A stretch of 64,000 nucleotides of DNA from Winogradskyella thalassocola (GTDB lineage: Bacteria; Bacteroidota; Bacteroidia; Flavobacteriales; Flavobacteriaceae), in NCBI RefSeq assembly GCF_900099995.1, contig NZ_FNCZ01000001.1, forward strand, positions 558,001-622,000, read 5' to 3'. The notes beneath the pieces were generated by a model. That model was not told the origin of the DNA. It made no database searches and saw only the letters and a list, made by a program, of their open reading frames with translations. The stretch's first letter is position 1. Each line of letters starts with the position of its first letter. The translations under genes and the position numbers were made by a program. Shown here one piece after another: positions 8,380 to 16,901 of this stretch.

Positions 8380-9701
8380 TACACTTTAGATTTTAAAATT
8401 TTTACATATTTAACTTTGCCTCCCGCTCTTGATAGTATAATTTTTCCTGATAACAACGTATAAATCCATGCAAATAATATAAATGCTGACATTGTATATA
8501 ATCCTTGAGCACCATTAACAAAATTAATTACAGGGAAAAAGAAATTAATAATTAAAAAGTAAAAAAGTAAAGGTACATATTGTATTCTACCTCTTAAGAC
8601 ATGATTATATATACTTTTTTGAAAAACACCGAAAAAAAACATAAACACTAATGAAAACCAACCAAAGTCTATAAAAATAGGTCCAAAAAACGTGGTATAA
8701 ACACCTGTTCTTGGGGGACTAGCTTGTATTTTTTCTAAATCAATCTCAGTGCCTAATATGATATTCAAAAATTTAGCAAAAATGTTAAAGGTATATGCTC
8801 CATAGTGATGATCCGATGAATAGTTATTGTACAAATAACCAAACTCGTACATTCCATGAAGATAGTACTGGACAAAATTGATTGTTCCGAGGTATGAGGA
8901 TTGATATATTTTGCTATCACTATTAATTATAGACTCTTTTGTTGCTGTAGTTGGCTCGATTGTAAAATTATAATTAGCCTTTGTTAAAATATGTTTTATT
9001 GACTTTTCATCAGAACCTGTAAAATCCGTAGTTCTTGTTATAAATAAATTTATTGAGTAAATACCTAATGAAAATAAAAGCACAACTAATAAGATCATCT
9101 TTTTTAAGGAAAGTTTAATTCTTTTAAAAAAGAAAAGATATAGTCCAAATAATAAGAGCAAAATAAATAAACCAGACCTAGAGCCTAATACTATAAACTC
9201 TAATGAAGCCGAAAAGAAAAGAAATAAGCAAACATAAAACAACAGTGGCTTTTTTTCATTAATGTAAAAATATATAAAGAGCGGTATAAAACTTAAGGGG
9301 TTTGTTATTGCCGAAATTATACTAATAACAGAAGGTCCAGATTGCGCCAGAAGCACTCGGTTTTCGGACATTGTGTTACCAAATGAAGTGTCTCTTAAAT
9401 AAAATTTATCTAAAACTTTTAAAAAAAAACCAGTGAATGCTAAAAAAATAATGAAATACATTATCTTTTTTAAGACAAATACATTTACAGAAAAACTCGT
9501 CTGCTTATCTCTTTTAACTGAAGTTAAAGACTTTAAACCCATTAAAAAAAAGACGTAGTTAAGTGCAATATAAAGAATTGGCAAGAACTCTAACTCATAC
9601 TTTACCTTTAACGGAAAAAGTAAAAAAAGAATAAACCAAGCCAAAAAACCAAATAAGGTTGATTTTACTAAATTATATTTCTTTATAAAATCTAAATTCA
9701 T
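8379..9701 (-). CDS. Wzy-like oligosaccharide repeat-unit polymerase (copy 2)
   Basis: 440 residues, about ten or more membrane helices and a central polar loop around residues 220-300. Motifs LGSRSGLFILLLL (about residue 172), FFGPIFIDFGWFSL and FFFGVFQKSIYNH match the equivalent segments of the protein at 390-1649, making this a second member of the same polymerase family. Start 9701 overlaps the upstream gene by 29 bases. Two such polymerases in one operon are unusual: one may make a different linkage or a second polymer, or one may be left over from recombination between clusters. Confidence 0.75.
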   Translation of the reverse strand: MNLDFIKKYNLVKSTLFGFLAWFILFLLFPLKVKYELEFLPILYIALNYVFFLMGLKSLTSVKRDKQTSFSVNVFVLKKIMYFIIFLAFTGFFLKVLDKFYLRDTSFGNTMSENRVLLAQSGPSVISIISAITNPLSFIPLFIYFYINEKKPLLFYVCLFLFFSASLEFIVLGSRSGLFILLLLFGLYLFFFKRIKLSLKKMILLVVLLFSLGIYSINLFITRTTDFTGSDEKSIKHILTKANYNFTIEPTTATKESIINSDSKIYQSSYLGTINFVQYYLHGMYEFGYLYNNYSSDHHYGAYTFNIFAKFLNIILGTEIDLEKIQASPPRTGVYTTFFGPIFIDFGWFSLVFMFFFGVFQKSIYNHVLRGRIQYVPLLFYFLIINFFFPVINFVNGAQGLYTMSAFILFAWIYTLLSGKIILSRAGGKVKYVKILKSKV

Positions 9702-11016
9702 TTTTATTCACAACAGACTTAAAGGCCTTCATTAAATTATTTATATTATTATCATTAACACAATTTTTATCTGTAAAAGGATCACTCACAATTCCTTTAT
9801 AACTTGTGGAGTTCAATAAATTAAGAAAATTTATTTTTTCTTGATTAGACAGTTTATAAAAAACCCCTGTTTTAATAGATTCTATTATTGCTGTTATGTC
9901 CGTATTAATTGACCTTAAATATAAGCAATTCTTAGCCGTATTATTAATCGTCTTAATCAAAGTTAAAACTGGTTTATTATTTAGAATACATTCAATTGCA
10001 ATAGTCCCAGTGACCGTGATCACTAAATCTATATCAGGTAATATAACATCCATTTTTGTAGAATGGTGAAGTGCTATACAATTGTCTGCATTAGCAACGA
10101 CATCTATTAATTCTCTACTGAGTTCATATTTAGATTTTGGATTAGGCTTAACATACAACGTTACGTCTTTTGGTAAGTTTTCTAAAATCTGCCTTATCAA
10201 TTCATTTTGATTGCGATAAGGTCTTCCCCAAACATCTAAATTAGCTTCTGGTTGCATTTGTAGAGGATAGAGGATTCTAAATTTATGATTCTTATTAACC
10301 TTGCCAACGGCATTAGTATCCCAATCTCGTATATTTTTTTTCTTTTGCTTCTCTAACTTATATTTTATTAATGGATTTGGAGTATTGTAATTTTCCCCAT
10401 CAATGTAAGCATAGGTTTTTTTTATTTTATCTTTTATAGTTTCAAATTTTGAGGCAGGCGAAAGCCTCATATAGTCTGGAGCCGTTTTTCTATTTACTAT
10501 TTGGTCTATAAGGTCACTAGCTTCATCGTTAGTTAGTGTTTCATTACTACCTAAATAGGGTTCTAAGGTATCATATTTATAAAAAGAAAATCGTCCTATA
10601 GGATATCTACAGGTTGATGGGTTCAAATATAAAATACCATGCTTTTTACAATTTTTTATGGCTAACAACTCATGAAAAGAAGTTGATTCCCCAAAAACAA
10701 AATTGGGTTGAATTGAAAGTAGAATTTCTTCAATCTTACTATTGTAATAATAAAAGTAAGATTGGTCCTTTATTTGAAAATGATTCACTTGCCTGTCGCT
10801 AATAATTACCTCAGCAACTCCATCATCTGTACAATCAATGTTTTCCTTTTTAGTTGGATAATTTATAATATGAATATTGGTATTGGTAGTGGTTTTAGGC
10901 AAAAACTGTTTGTTTTGAACAAGCCAATGTACCTCATGACCGAGTTCTTTTAAATGCTCAGTTATGGGCTCATACAAAAAAGTTTTGTGCCTATTTTCTA
11001 TAAATAAAAGTTTCAT
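9673..11016 (-). CDS. GT-B-like protein, capsule synthesis type
   Basis: 447 residues without membrane helices. It opens with a Rossmann-type strand, MKLLFIENRHKTFLYEPITE, then HLKELGHEVHWLVQ, as in GT-B enzymes. The C-terminal half has LPKDVTLYVKPNPKSKY, then DLVITVTGTIAIECILNNKPVLTL, the nucleotide-binding style block of capsule-polysaccharide transferases and UDP-GlcNAc 2-epimerase-like proteins. I infer a cytoplasmic glycosyltransferase that may use the CMP-activated acid sugar made by the five genes directly upstream, since it follows them with a 2-base gap. It does not have the opening motif of PseG hydrolases. Exact family and donor are uncertain. Confidence 0.55.
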   Translation of the reverse strand: MKLLFIENRHKTFLYEPITEHLKELGHEVHWLVQNKQFLPKTTTNTNIHIINYPTKKENIDCTDDGVAEVIISDRQVNHFQIKDQSYFYYYNSKIEEILLSIQPNFVFGESTSFHELLAIKNCKKHGILYLNPSTCRYPIGRFSFYKYDTLEPYLGSNETLTNDEASDLIDQIVNRKTAPDYMRLSPASKFETIKDKIKKTYAYIDGENYNTPNPLIKYKLEKQKKKNIRDWDTNAVGKVNKNHKFRILYPLQMQPEANLDVWGRPYRNQNELIRQILENLPKDVTLYVKPNPKSKYELSRELIDVVANADNCIALHHSTKMDVILPDIDLVITVTGTIAIECILNNKPVLTLIKTINNTAKNCLYLRSINTDITAIIESIKTGVFYKLSNQEKINFLNLLNSTSYKGIVSDPFTDKNCVNDNNINNLMKAFKSVVNKNEFRFYKEI

Positions 11017-11018
11017 CC

Positions 11019-11555
11019 TTATATATTGTAATCACTTTTTAGTAAAGAAATAATATAAGAATCCCAATATTTACCATCTTCAAAACAATTTTGTCTAAGT
11101 AGTCCGTCTTGTTTAAATTTAAATTTCTTAGTAAAGAAATCTATTTTTCTGGTATCGAACTCATATAGTTCCATCCAAATTTTATTTAAGTTTAGATTAT
11201 TAAAACCATAATCTACTAATAGCTTTGCTGCTTCATTAGACACTTCTTTATCATCTATATAAATATCATCCTTACCAATATAAAACGAAAAATCTGCAGA
11301 TCTGTTAATCCAGTTAATATATAACAAACCAGCAGCACCTATTGGCTCATTCGTTTCTATATTTACAATAGTAAACATGAAATTTATATGCTTAGTATTC
11401 TGAATACTTTCGAACCATTTTTCTTGATCTGTTAAAGACAATTCCCTAACTTCTCTAAAGTTTCTTCTAAAGTCTACATTATTTCTCCAATCTCTTAAAA
11501 ACTTTAAATCTTCTCTCTCTAAAGCTCTAAGTCCAACTTTTTTTCCTTTTATCAT
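11019..11555 (-). CDS. GNAT acetyltransferase, PseH-like
   Basis: 178 residues, the usual size for PseH. It begins KKVGLRALEREDLKFLRDWRN, a common GNAT opening, has IGAAGLLYINWINRSADFSFYIG, and ends with LNKIWMELYEFDTRKIDFFTKKFKFKQDG, like the acetyl-CoA-binding and C-terminal parts of PseH. PseH acetylates the 4-amino group of UDP-4-amino-4,6-dideoxy-AltNAc in pseudaminic acid synthesis. Overlap by 4 bases with the NeuB/PseI-like gene supports such a role. No PseC aminotransferase, which would create the amino group, is present in the window, so the true acceptor is open. Confidence 0.7.
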   Translation of the reverse strand: MIKGKKVGLRALEREDLKFLRDWRNNVDFRRNFREVRELSLTDQEKWFESIQNTKHINFMFTIVNIETNEPIGAAGLLYINWINRSADFSFYIGKDDIYIDDKEVSNEAAKLLVDYGFNNLNLNKIWMELYEFDTRKIDFFTKKFKFKQDGLLRQNCFEDGKYWDSYIISLLKSDYNI

Positions 11556-12616
11556 ACGATACTTTCTTTTGTGAAATGTTCCCCAAACACAATATCTTTC
11601 TGCAGTTTCTTTCCTATTAATGAATCTAGTTGATAAGGTTGATAACCACCTTCGCCTATAGGTCTAAGAGGTTCTAAATCCGTTTTTGATAATACATGTC
11701 CAGCTTTTAAATTAGATGCTGCACATATACATCGTCTTTGTACAACATAGGCTTGTTTCTCATTATCTTCTACACGCTTAACTCCATCACCTAATGCGAC
11801 CAATAACTCATAAGATCTGTCAACCATATCTCTCCAAGTTGTTGGATTCATTGCAAAACCATGATCTGGACCAATTTGATCGTTACTATCCGTAAAATGC
11901 TTCTCAATGACTCGAGCACCTAAGGCAATACTACCAAGAACTGTCGCATGACCACTAGTGTGATCTGATAACCCTAACATGGTATTAGGATACATTTCTT
12001 TATAGGTATTTAAAACATTTAAATTACAAAATTTAAAGTTTTCTGCACTACCTGTATAATTTGTATTGCATTGCATTAACACAATATCATTGGTTTTGCT
12101 TAATGCCAATTTCATCATTCGTTCTACATCTTCAATATCGCAAGCTCCAGTAGCAAGTAATGTAGGTTTGCCTTTACCTAAAACATAATCTATAATCTCT
12201 AACCAAGAGGCATCACCTGAACCAATTTTGTATAATTCAACAAATGAATCTACTAAATCAACAGACTCAAAATCATAAGGACTTGTAAAATAATCTAATC
12301 CTACTTTATCACATTCAGCTTTTAAAATGGGTGTCCAATCTTTATTTATACTTGCATCTTCATAAACCTCAAATACCGACTTCGCCCAATTAGATTGATG
12401 CGAAAGTTTACCTTTCATGTTCTCAAATCCCAACTTGCTAACAATCTTCTTCGCTGAGAAATTTTGAAATTTTGCCGCATCAGCTCCTGCTTCTTTAACT
12501 AAATGAATTAATTCAATAGCTTTTTCTAATGAACCGTTATGATTAGCACCTATATCTGCAATAAAATATAACGTATTATCGTCAACTAATTTATTTCCTA
12601 ATTTTATCTGCTTCAT
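11552..12616 (-). CDS. NeuB/PseI-family nonulosonic acid synthase
   Basis: 354 residues with the full two-domain plan: an N-terminal TIM barrel (FIADIGANHNGSLEKAIEL, then AGADAAKFQNF; YKIGSGDASW; MLGLSDHTSGH; IEKHFT) and a C-terminal SAF/antifreeze-like domain from about residue 290 (RRCICAASNLKAGHVLSKTDL, ending near IGKKL). The family condenses phosphoenolpyruvate with a 6-deoxy-hexosamine or ManNAc to give a nine-carbon acid. The neighbouring pseB and pseF homologues favour a pseudaminic-acid-like product over sialic acid. The pathway is not complete here, so I leave the symbol blank. Confidence 0.85.
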   Translation of the reverse strand: MKQIKLGNKLVDDNTLYFIADIGANHNGSLEKAIELIHLVKEAGADAAKFQNFSAKKIVSKLGFENMKGKLSHQSNWAKSVFEVYEDASINKDWTPILKAECDKVGLDYFTSPYDFESVDLVDSFVELYKIGSGDASWLEIIDYVLGKGKPTLLATGACDIEDVERMMKLALSKTNDIVLMQCNTNYTGSAENFKFCNLNVLNTYKEMYPNTMLGLSDHTSGHATVLGSIALGARVIEKHFTDSNDQIGPDHGFAMNPTTWRDMVDRSYELLVALGDGVKRVEDNEKQAYVVQRRCICAASNLKAGHVLSKTDLEPLRPIGEGGYQPYQLDSLIGKKLQKDIVFGEHFTKESIV

Positions 12617-13487
12617 AATATTGGTTTATAGTTTGTATTGTATTTGCAAGCTTTGGTAATTTCCTCTTGTATTTATCTTGATAATAGACACAACTCAAGG
12701 TTTGATCATTACAACGCTTGGCTCTGTCTTTAAAAGATGATATTAAACCACTCCTTACAGTCTTCGTTTCTAATTTTAAAGACTTTAATAGCTCTATCCC
12801 AAACTTATATTTGGTAACAATTTCAGTGCCCGAAATATGTAATATTTCATTCGGAAAATCTTCTAAAGAGATTATATGCTTTATTTCATCTGCTAGCTCC
12901 CAAATAGAAATAGGATTAAACACAACATCGTCAAAAAGAGAGATATCTTCAGAGGTTTTAGAAGCATTAATTATCCATTCTACAAAACCTGCTTTTTTAG
13001 AATTTAAGTTTAGCCCAACAATAGTCGTACGGATTACACAAAACGGCCTATCGCTAAATTTAATAAAAAATTCTCCTAGTTCTTTTGATTTTCCATAGAC
13101 ATTTTCTGGTGAAACACAATCCGTTTCTTTTGCTAAATGAAGGTTAGAAGGAAATACCGCATCCGTTGAGATATAGATAAATTTAACCTCCTTATTTGCC
13201 GCCTCTGAAAATTTTTTAACTGAAATACCGTTAATGCTAAAAGCCTCTTCAGGGTTATTATTACAGTAATTTCCATTCGTTAAAGCACCTGAAAGTATTA
13301 TAATATTAGGGTTAGACCACTCTATAACTTCGTTATAATTCTCAGCGTTTAAATCTAAAACTTTATAATTTTTCGGTTGCTCATCAAAGTTAGAATTTCC
13401 TGTTCCAAAAACCTCATGTTCATCCTCTAACATATTAGCTAAAGTCGCCCCTAACATTCCTGATGCACCGGTAATTAAAATCCTCAT
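12591..13487 (-). CDS. RmlD-like SDR sugar-nucleotide reductase
   Basis: 298 residues, extended short-chain dehydrogenase of the RmlD superfamily. It has the NAD(P)-binding GASGMLG at 7-13, STDAVF at 107-112 and the catalytic YGKSK at 131-135. It is not the dTDP-rhamnose RmlD, which is encoded separately at 15507. It lies between the cytidylyltransferase (4-base overlap) and the nonulosonate synthase (26-base overlap), exactly where a pathway enzyme acting after PseB is expected. I infer that it reduces the 4-keto sugar made by PseB in place of amination by PseC; other reductase or epimerase roles are possible. Confidence 0.75.
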   Translation of the reverse strand: MRILITGASGMLGATLANMLEDEHEVFGTGNSNFDEQPKNYKVLDLNAENYNEVIEWSNPNIIILSGALTNGNYCNNNPEEAFSINGISVKKFSEAANKEVKFIYISTDAVFPSNLHLAKETDCVSPENVYGKSKELGEFFIKFSDRPFCVIRTTIVGLNLNSKKAGFVEWIINASKTSEDISLFDDVVFNPISIWELADEIKHIISLEDFPNEILHISGTEIVTKYKFGIELLKSLKLETKTVRSGLISSFKDRAKRCNDQTLSCVYYQDKYKRKLPKLANTIQTINQYYEADKIRK

Positions 13488-14179
13488 TTAACATTTTTTA
13501 AATACTTATACTTAAATTCGGCCATTTCCCAATCGTCCACTGTATCTATATCGTGAGATTCTATTTCTTTTAATTCAATATAGCCCGTATTATCATTCCA
13601 AAGTCTGTTTTGGGTAATCATTTTATCTGTTTTAAACATATAGAATTGACCTAAATCATGATATGATGCTTCCAAATCTTGCGTTCTTAATTGCATATTT
13701 TCTGGAGCAATCATTTTTATTCTATGATTTACTAAAACTTTTAAAGCTCTTTGAATAGGGTGACCGTATTTTAAAACAGGAAAAACACAATCTAAGTTAT
13801 CAAATTTTAGCTTCTTATAGCTGGAAGTTAAGATTTGTTCCGTTACAAAAGGTGCGCATGGATAAATACAACAGGTATAATCAAATACTTGTCCTACTTT
13901 TTTGTAAGCCTCTATTACCTCAGCAATAACATCAATTGTAGTTGCAACATCATTAGAGTTTACTTCACTTCTTAAAAAAGGAACTTTTGCACCATACTCT
14001 ATTGCAATTTTAGCGATTTCCTTGTCATCTGTAGACACCATAACCTCATCAAAAAGATTACTTTTTAATGCCGCCTCTATAGAATATGCAATTATAGGTT
14101 TACCTAAAAAGAACTTTATATTCTTTCTTGGTATGCGTTTACTTCCGCCTCTTGCCGGTATAATGGCTATTTTTTTCAT
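13484..14179 (-). CDS. pseF: Pseudaminic-acid-type cytidylyltransferase
   Basis: Start at 14179 chosen because it gives the family N-terminus MKKIAIIPARGGSKRIPRKN; a longer start at 14197 would run into the end of pseB. 231 residues. The ARGGSKRIPRKN block (9-20) binds CTP, and the C-terminal LEASYHDLGQFYMFK region resembles PseF rather than NeuA. The enzyme activates an alpha-keto nonulosonic acid as CMP-sugar for glycosyltransfer. The 4-base overlap with the reductase gene downstream fixes it in the operon. Pseudaminic versus related acids cannot be told from sequence. Confidence 0.8.
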   Translation of the reverse strand: MKKIAIIPARGGSKRIPRKNIKFFLGKPIIAYSIEAALKSNLFDEVMVSTDDKEIAKIAIEYGAKVPFLRSEVNSNDVATTIDVIAEVIEAYKKVGQVFDYTCCIYPCAPFVTEQILTSSYKKLKFDNLDCVFPVLKYGHPIQRALKVLVNHRIKMIAPENMQLRTQDLEASYHDLGQFYMFKTDKMITQNRLWNDNTGYIELKEIESHDIDTVDDWEMAEFKYKYLKNVK

Positions 14180-14186
14180 GTTAAAA

Positions 14187-15206
14187 CTACACTTCAAATG
14201 TTGAATCTACATGTTCTTTTATAAGATGTCTTAAACTTTCAACTGTTTCCCATTCTTCGTTATCACCAGAGTTATAACTAAAGCCTTGTTCTACTTTTTT
14301 AGCATTAAAGGTTTTTATAAAATCCTCTGTTTTCCATTTATGAGTAGCAGGTAATATAGTGTAATATTTTCCAAGATCATAGGTGTAAAAGGAATCTGAT
14401 GTTGTTATCATTTCTTCATGTACTTTCTCGCCTGGTCTAATACCAACTATTGGTTTCTCACAATTTGGACCAATAGCTTCTGCAACATCCGTAATTTTAT
14501 ATGATGGTATTTTTGGAACAAACAATTCTCCTCCCCAAGCATGTTCTAGTGCATGCATAACCATATCTACCCCGCCTTGAAGTGATATATTGAAACGCGT
14601 CATATTTGGGTCTGTAATTGGTAATTTATTTTCCTCTTTTTTCTTATTGATAAAAAATGGAATTACAGATCCATTAGACCCCATAACGTTACCATACCTA
14701 ACTACAGAGAATTTAATAGGTCTATCCCCTTTTATATTATTAGCAGCTATAAATAGTTTATCTGAAGTTAATTTGGTTGCTCCATACAAATTAATTGGTG
14801 CACAGGCTTTGTCTGTAGATAATGCTACAACACCCTGAACATTAGTTCTCAAACAAGCATCTACTACATTTTCGGCTCCGTTTATGTTGGTTTTTATACA
14901 TTCGTCTGGGTTGTACTCTGCGATATGTACATGTTTCATTGCTGCAGCATGAATAACATAATCAATATTTTGAAAAGCCCTAACTAAGCGCTCCTTATCC
15001 CTAACATTACCTATAAAAAATCGAATTTGTGGATATCGATCAGGTGGATATTCTTGAGCCATTTGGAATTGCTTTTGCTCGTCCCTAGAGAGAATTACCA
15101 ACTTTTTTATATCTGGATAGGTCTTGAAAATATGCTTTGTTAGTGCCTTTCCTAATGAACCAGTACCGCCTGTAATTAATATAGATTTATCCTTTAAGCT
15201 GAACAT
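14187..15206 (-). CDS. pseB: UDP-GlcNAc 4,6-dehydratase (inverting), PseB
   Basis: 339 residues. NAD(P)-binding TGGTGSLG at 12-19. Catalytic D132-K133 within STDKA and Y141-x3-K145 fall at the numbers known for Helicobacter pylori FlaA1/PseB. The enzyme converts UDP-GlcNAc to UDP-2-acetamido-2,6-dideoxy-beta-L-arabino-4-hexulose, the first step toward pseudaminic acid (and, in other pathways, L-FucNAc). It is the first gene of the long polysaccharide operon, preceded by a good promoter and a hairpin leader. No pseC follows it, which is the usual arrangement, so the fate of the keto sugar is the main open question of this cluster. Confidence 0.92.
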   Translation of the reverse strand: MFSLKDKSILITGGTGSLGKALTKHIFKTYPDIKKLVILSRDEQKQFQMAQEYPPDRYPQIRFFIGNVRDKERLVRAFQNIDYVIHAAAMKHVHIAEYNPDECIKTNINGAENVVDACLRTNVQGVVALSTDKACAPINLYGATKLTSDKLFIAANNIKGDRPIKFSVVRYGNVMGSNGSVIPFFINKKKEENKLPITDPNMTRFNISLQGGVDMVMHALEHAWGGELFVPKIPSYKITDVAEAIGPNCEKPIVGIRPGEKVHEEMITTSDSFYTYDLGKYYTILPATHKWKTEDFIKTFNAKKVEQGFSYNSGDNEEWETVESLRHLIKEHVDSTFEV

Positions 15207-15227
15207 AAATACGTCTTGTTTAATGTA

Positions 15228-15253
15228 ATACCATCTGAACGTTTAAATGGTAT
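15228..15253 (-). other. Hairpin in the pseB leader
   Basis: ATACCAT and ATGGTAT form a 7-bp perfect stem around a 12-base loop. If transcription starts about 6 bases after the -7 box, the hairpin is at the very 5' end of the operon mRNA, where it could stabilise the transcript or act as an operator. Confidence 0.4.
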
Positions 15254-15255
15254 AG

Positions 15256-15286
15256 CAAAAATACTATTATTAATGGTTTCAGCAAT
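15256..15286 (-). promoter_or_regulatory. Promoter of the polysaccharide operon
   Basis: On the minus strand ATTG is followed after 19 bases by TATTTTTG, matching the Bacteroidota -33 (TTTG) and -7 (TAnnTTTG) elements with one change in the -33 box. Predicted start is near 15250, giving a leader of about 45 bases before pseB. Confidence 0.6.
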
Positions 15287-15506
15287 ATATTGTGAGACTA
15301 AACCTATAAGAATTAATCTTTTTAATCAATAGTTAAGAATCAATAATAACTTAATTAATTTACTATAATTACCCTAATCCAATGCTATATAATTAACAGG
15401 ACCATAGCGTGTATTAAGAATGTCTAATTTGAGCTTGTAAATTGGTCTTTACAGGTTTTTAATTCCCCAAACGATTGAAGTAATGACAAATACTTATTTT
15501 AAATAT

Positions 15507-16358
15507 TCACCCCTTATAGGCTTTAACTATATTTTCAACACTTTTTTGCCAAGTATTGATTTCCTTATAGATACGCTCTGTTTTACTAAGGTCAAAAACA
15601 CTATACTTAGGACGCTTGGCTAGCGTCTTAAACACTCCTGAAGGTTTTATACTATCTGTTTTTTTCGAATTATAATTTTTAGCAACCTCTTTAGCAAACC
15701 CATACCAAGTGGTATTTCCATTTGCTGAAAAATTGTAAATCCCGTAAGGAATTGAATCCTTATCAATCAAATGAATTATAAAGTCTGCCAAATCTATACA
15801 ACTCGTAGGAGTACCCTCTTGTTCTGTTGTAATATTTAACGAAGCATCGTCTTCAATTTTATTAATAATAGTTTTTAAGAAGTTTTTACCGTGTAAAGAA
15901 TATAACCAAGATGTTCTAATTATGTAATGAGGTTTTAATTGTTCTTGAATAAAAAGTTCGCCTTGCAACTTTGATTTTCCGTATTGATTAATAGGATTTG
16001 TCTGATCAGTAACAGTATAGGGTTTGTTTTTTTTTCCATCAAACACATAATCCGTTGAGATATGTATGAGTTTTACGTGATACGTATTACAAACTTCAGC
16101 TATATTCTTTGCCCCTTCTGCATTAATTAAAAAAGCGTCTTCTGTATTAGTTTCTGCACCTTCTACATCGGTATATGCAGCGCAATTGATACAATATTTA
16201 AAACCCGAATCTTTAAAAATAGCCTTTAAACTGTTTTTATTCACAATATCTAAATCATTGCGTGAAAAAAAATGAAATTTAATAACTTCTGAGGGACTGT
16301 AGTCTTTAATTGTTTTACCTAATTGGCCATTAGCCCCAAGTACAATTACTTTTTTCAT
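15507..16358 (-). CDS. rmlD: dTDP-4-dehydrorhamnose reductase
   Basis: 283 residues, normal length for RmlD. GANGQLG at 8-14 binds the cofactor, NCAAYTDVEGAE (58-69) and STDYVFDG (101-108) are family hallmarks, and Y126-G-K-S-K130 is the catalytic pair. It carries out the last step of dTDP-L-rhamnose synthesis, reducing dTDP-4-keto-L-rhamnose with NAD(P)H. The gene overlaps rmlC by 4 bases and ends the rmlBACD run. Rhamnose is probably a component of the polysaccharide encoded to the left. Confidence 0.95.
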   Translation of the reverse strand: MKKVIVLGANGQLGKTIKDYSPSEVIKFHFFSRNDLDIVNKNSLKAIFKDSGFKYCINCAAYTDVEGAETNTEDAFLINAEGAKNIAEVCNTYHVKLIHISTDYVFDGKKNKPYTVTDQTNPINQYGKSKLQGELFIQEQLKPHYIIRTSWLYSLHGKNFLKTIINKIEDDASLNITTEQEGTPTSCIDLADFIIHLIDKDSIPYGIYNFSANGNTTWYGFAKEVAKNYNSKKTDSIKPSGVFKTLAKRPKYSVFDLSKTERIYKEINTWQKSVENIVKAYKG

Positions 16359-16900
16359 AACCTTGCATTCTTAAAAGTTGGTAAGAGTAAATCCTTATCC
16401 GAAATAATCAAATCTTCCTCTAAAAACTTCCAATCTATAGCTAAATTTTCATCGTTGTATAATATCCCTGCTTCTGCTTCCTTATTATAAAAATTATCAC
16501 ACTTATAACTAAATATAGTTTCATCTTCTAATACAAGAAAACCATGTCCAAAACCTCTAGGCACAAATAATTGAGTTTTATTTTGTTCTGAAAGTTCAAT
16601 GGTAAAGTGCTCACCAAAAGTGGTAGAATTTGATCTTAAATCGACAACAACATCCAAAACCTTACCTTTAATTACTCTAACTAATTTTGCTTGTGCGTAC
16701 TGACCTAATTGATAGTGCAAGCCCCTTAAAACTCCTTTAGAGGATTGAGATTCATTATCTTGAACAAATTCAACATCTATACCCAATGCTTTATTAAACG
16801 CTTTTTGATTGTAGTTTTCTACAAAGTATCCACGTTTATCCTTAAAAACTTGAGGCTCTATTACAAAACACCCCTTTAGCTTGGTCTCTTTTACAGTCAT
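16355..16900 (-). CDS. rmlC: dTDP-4-dehydrorhamnose 3,5-epimerase
   Basis: 181 residues, the typical RmlC size. Cupin fold with RGLHYQ (catalytic H62), FVPRGFGHGFLVLED (113-126) and Y132 in FSYKC, matching the His/Tyr acid-base pair of the family. It epimerises C3 and C5 of dTDP-4-keto-6-deoxyglucose. One base separates it from rmlA upstream, and a 4-base overlap joins it to rmlD downstream, so the three are co-translated. Confidence 0.96.
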   Translation of the reverse strand: MTVKETKLKGCFVIEPQVFKDKRGYFVENYNQKAFNKALGIDVEFVQDNESQSSKGVLRGLHYQLGQYAQAKLVRVIKGKVLDVVVDLRSNSTTFGEHFTIELSEQNKTQLFVPRGFGHGFLVLEDETIFSYKCDNFYNKEAEAGILYNDENLAIDWKFLEEDLIISDKDLLLPTFKNARL

Positions 16901-16901
16901 A

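Larger units (their letters stand above)
15207..15506. other. 300-base gap between pseB and rmlD
   Basis: Non-coding gap between two minus-strand operons. It holds the pseB promoter and hairpin described separately, near its left side. The rest (about 15290-15506) is AT-rich and shows no gene or clear terminator for the rml operon. Confidence 0.6.

Noticed and set aside
9673..11016. PseG hydrolase for the missing step
   Set aside because: The protein is too long and lacks the opening motif of PseG, so it is kept as a GT-B-like protein.
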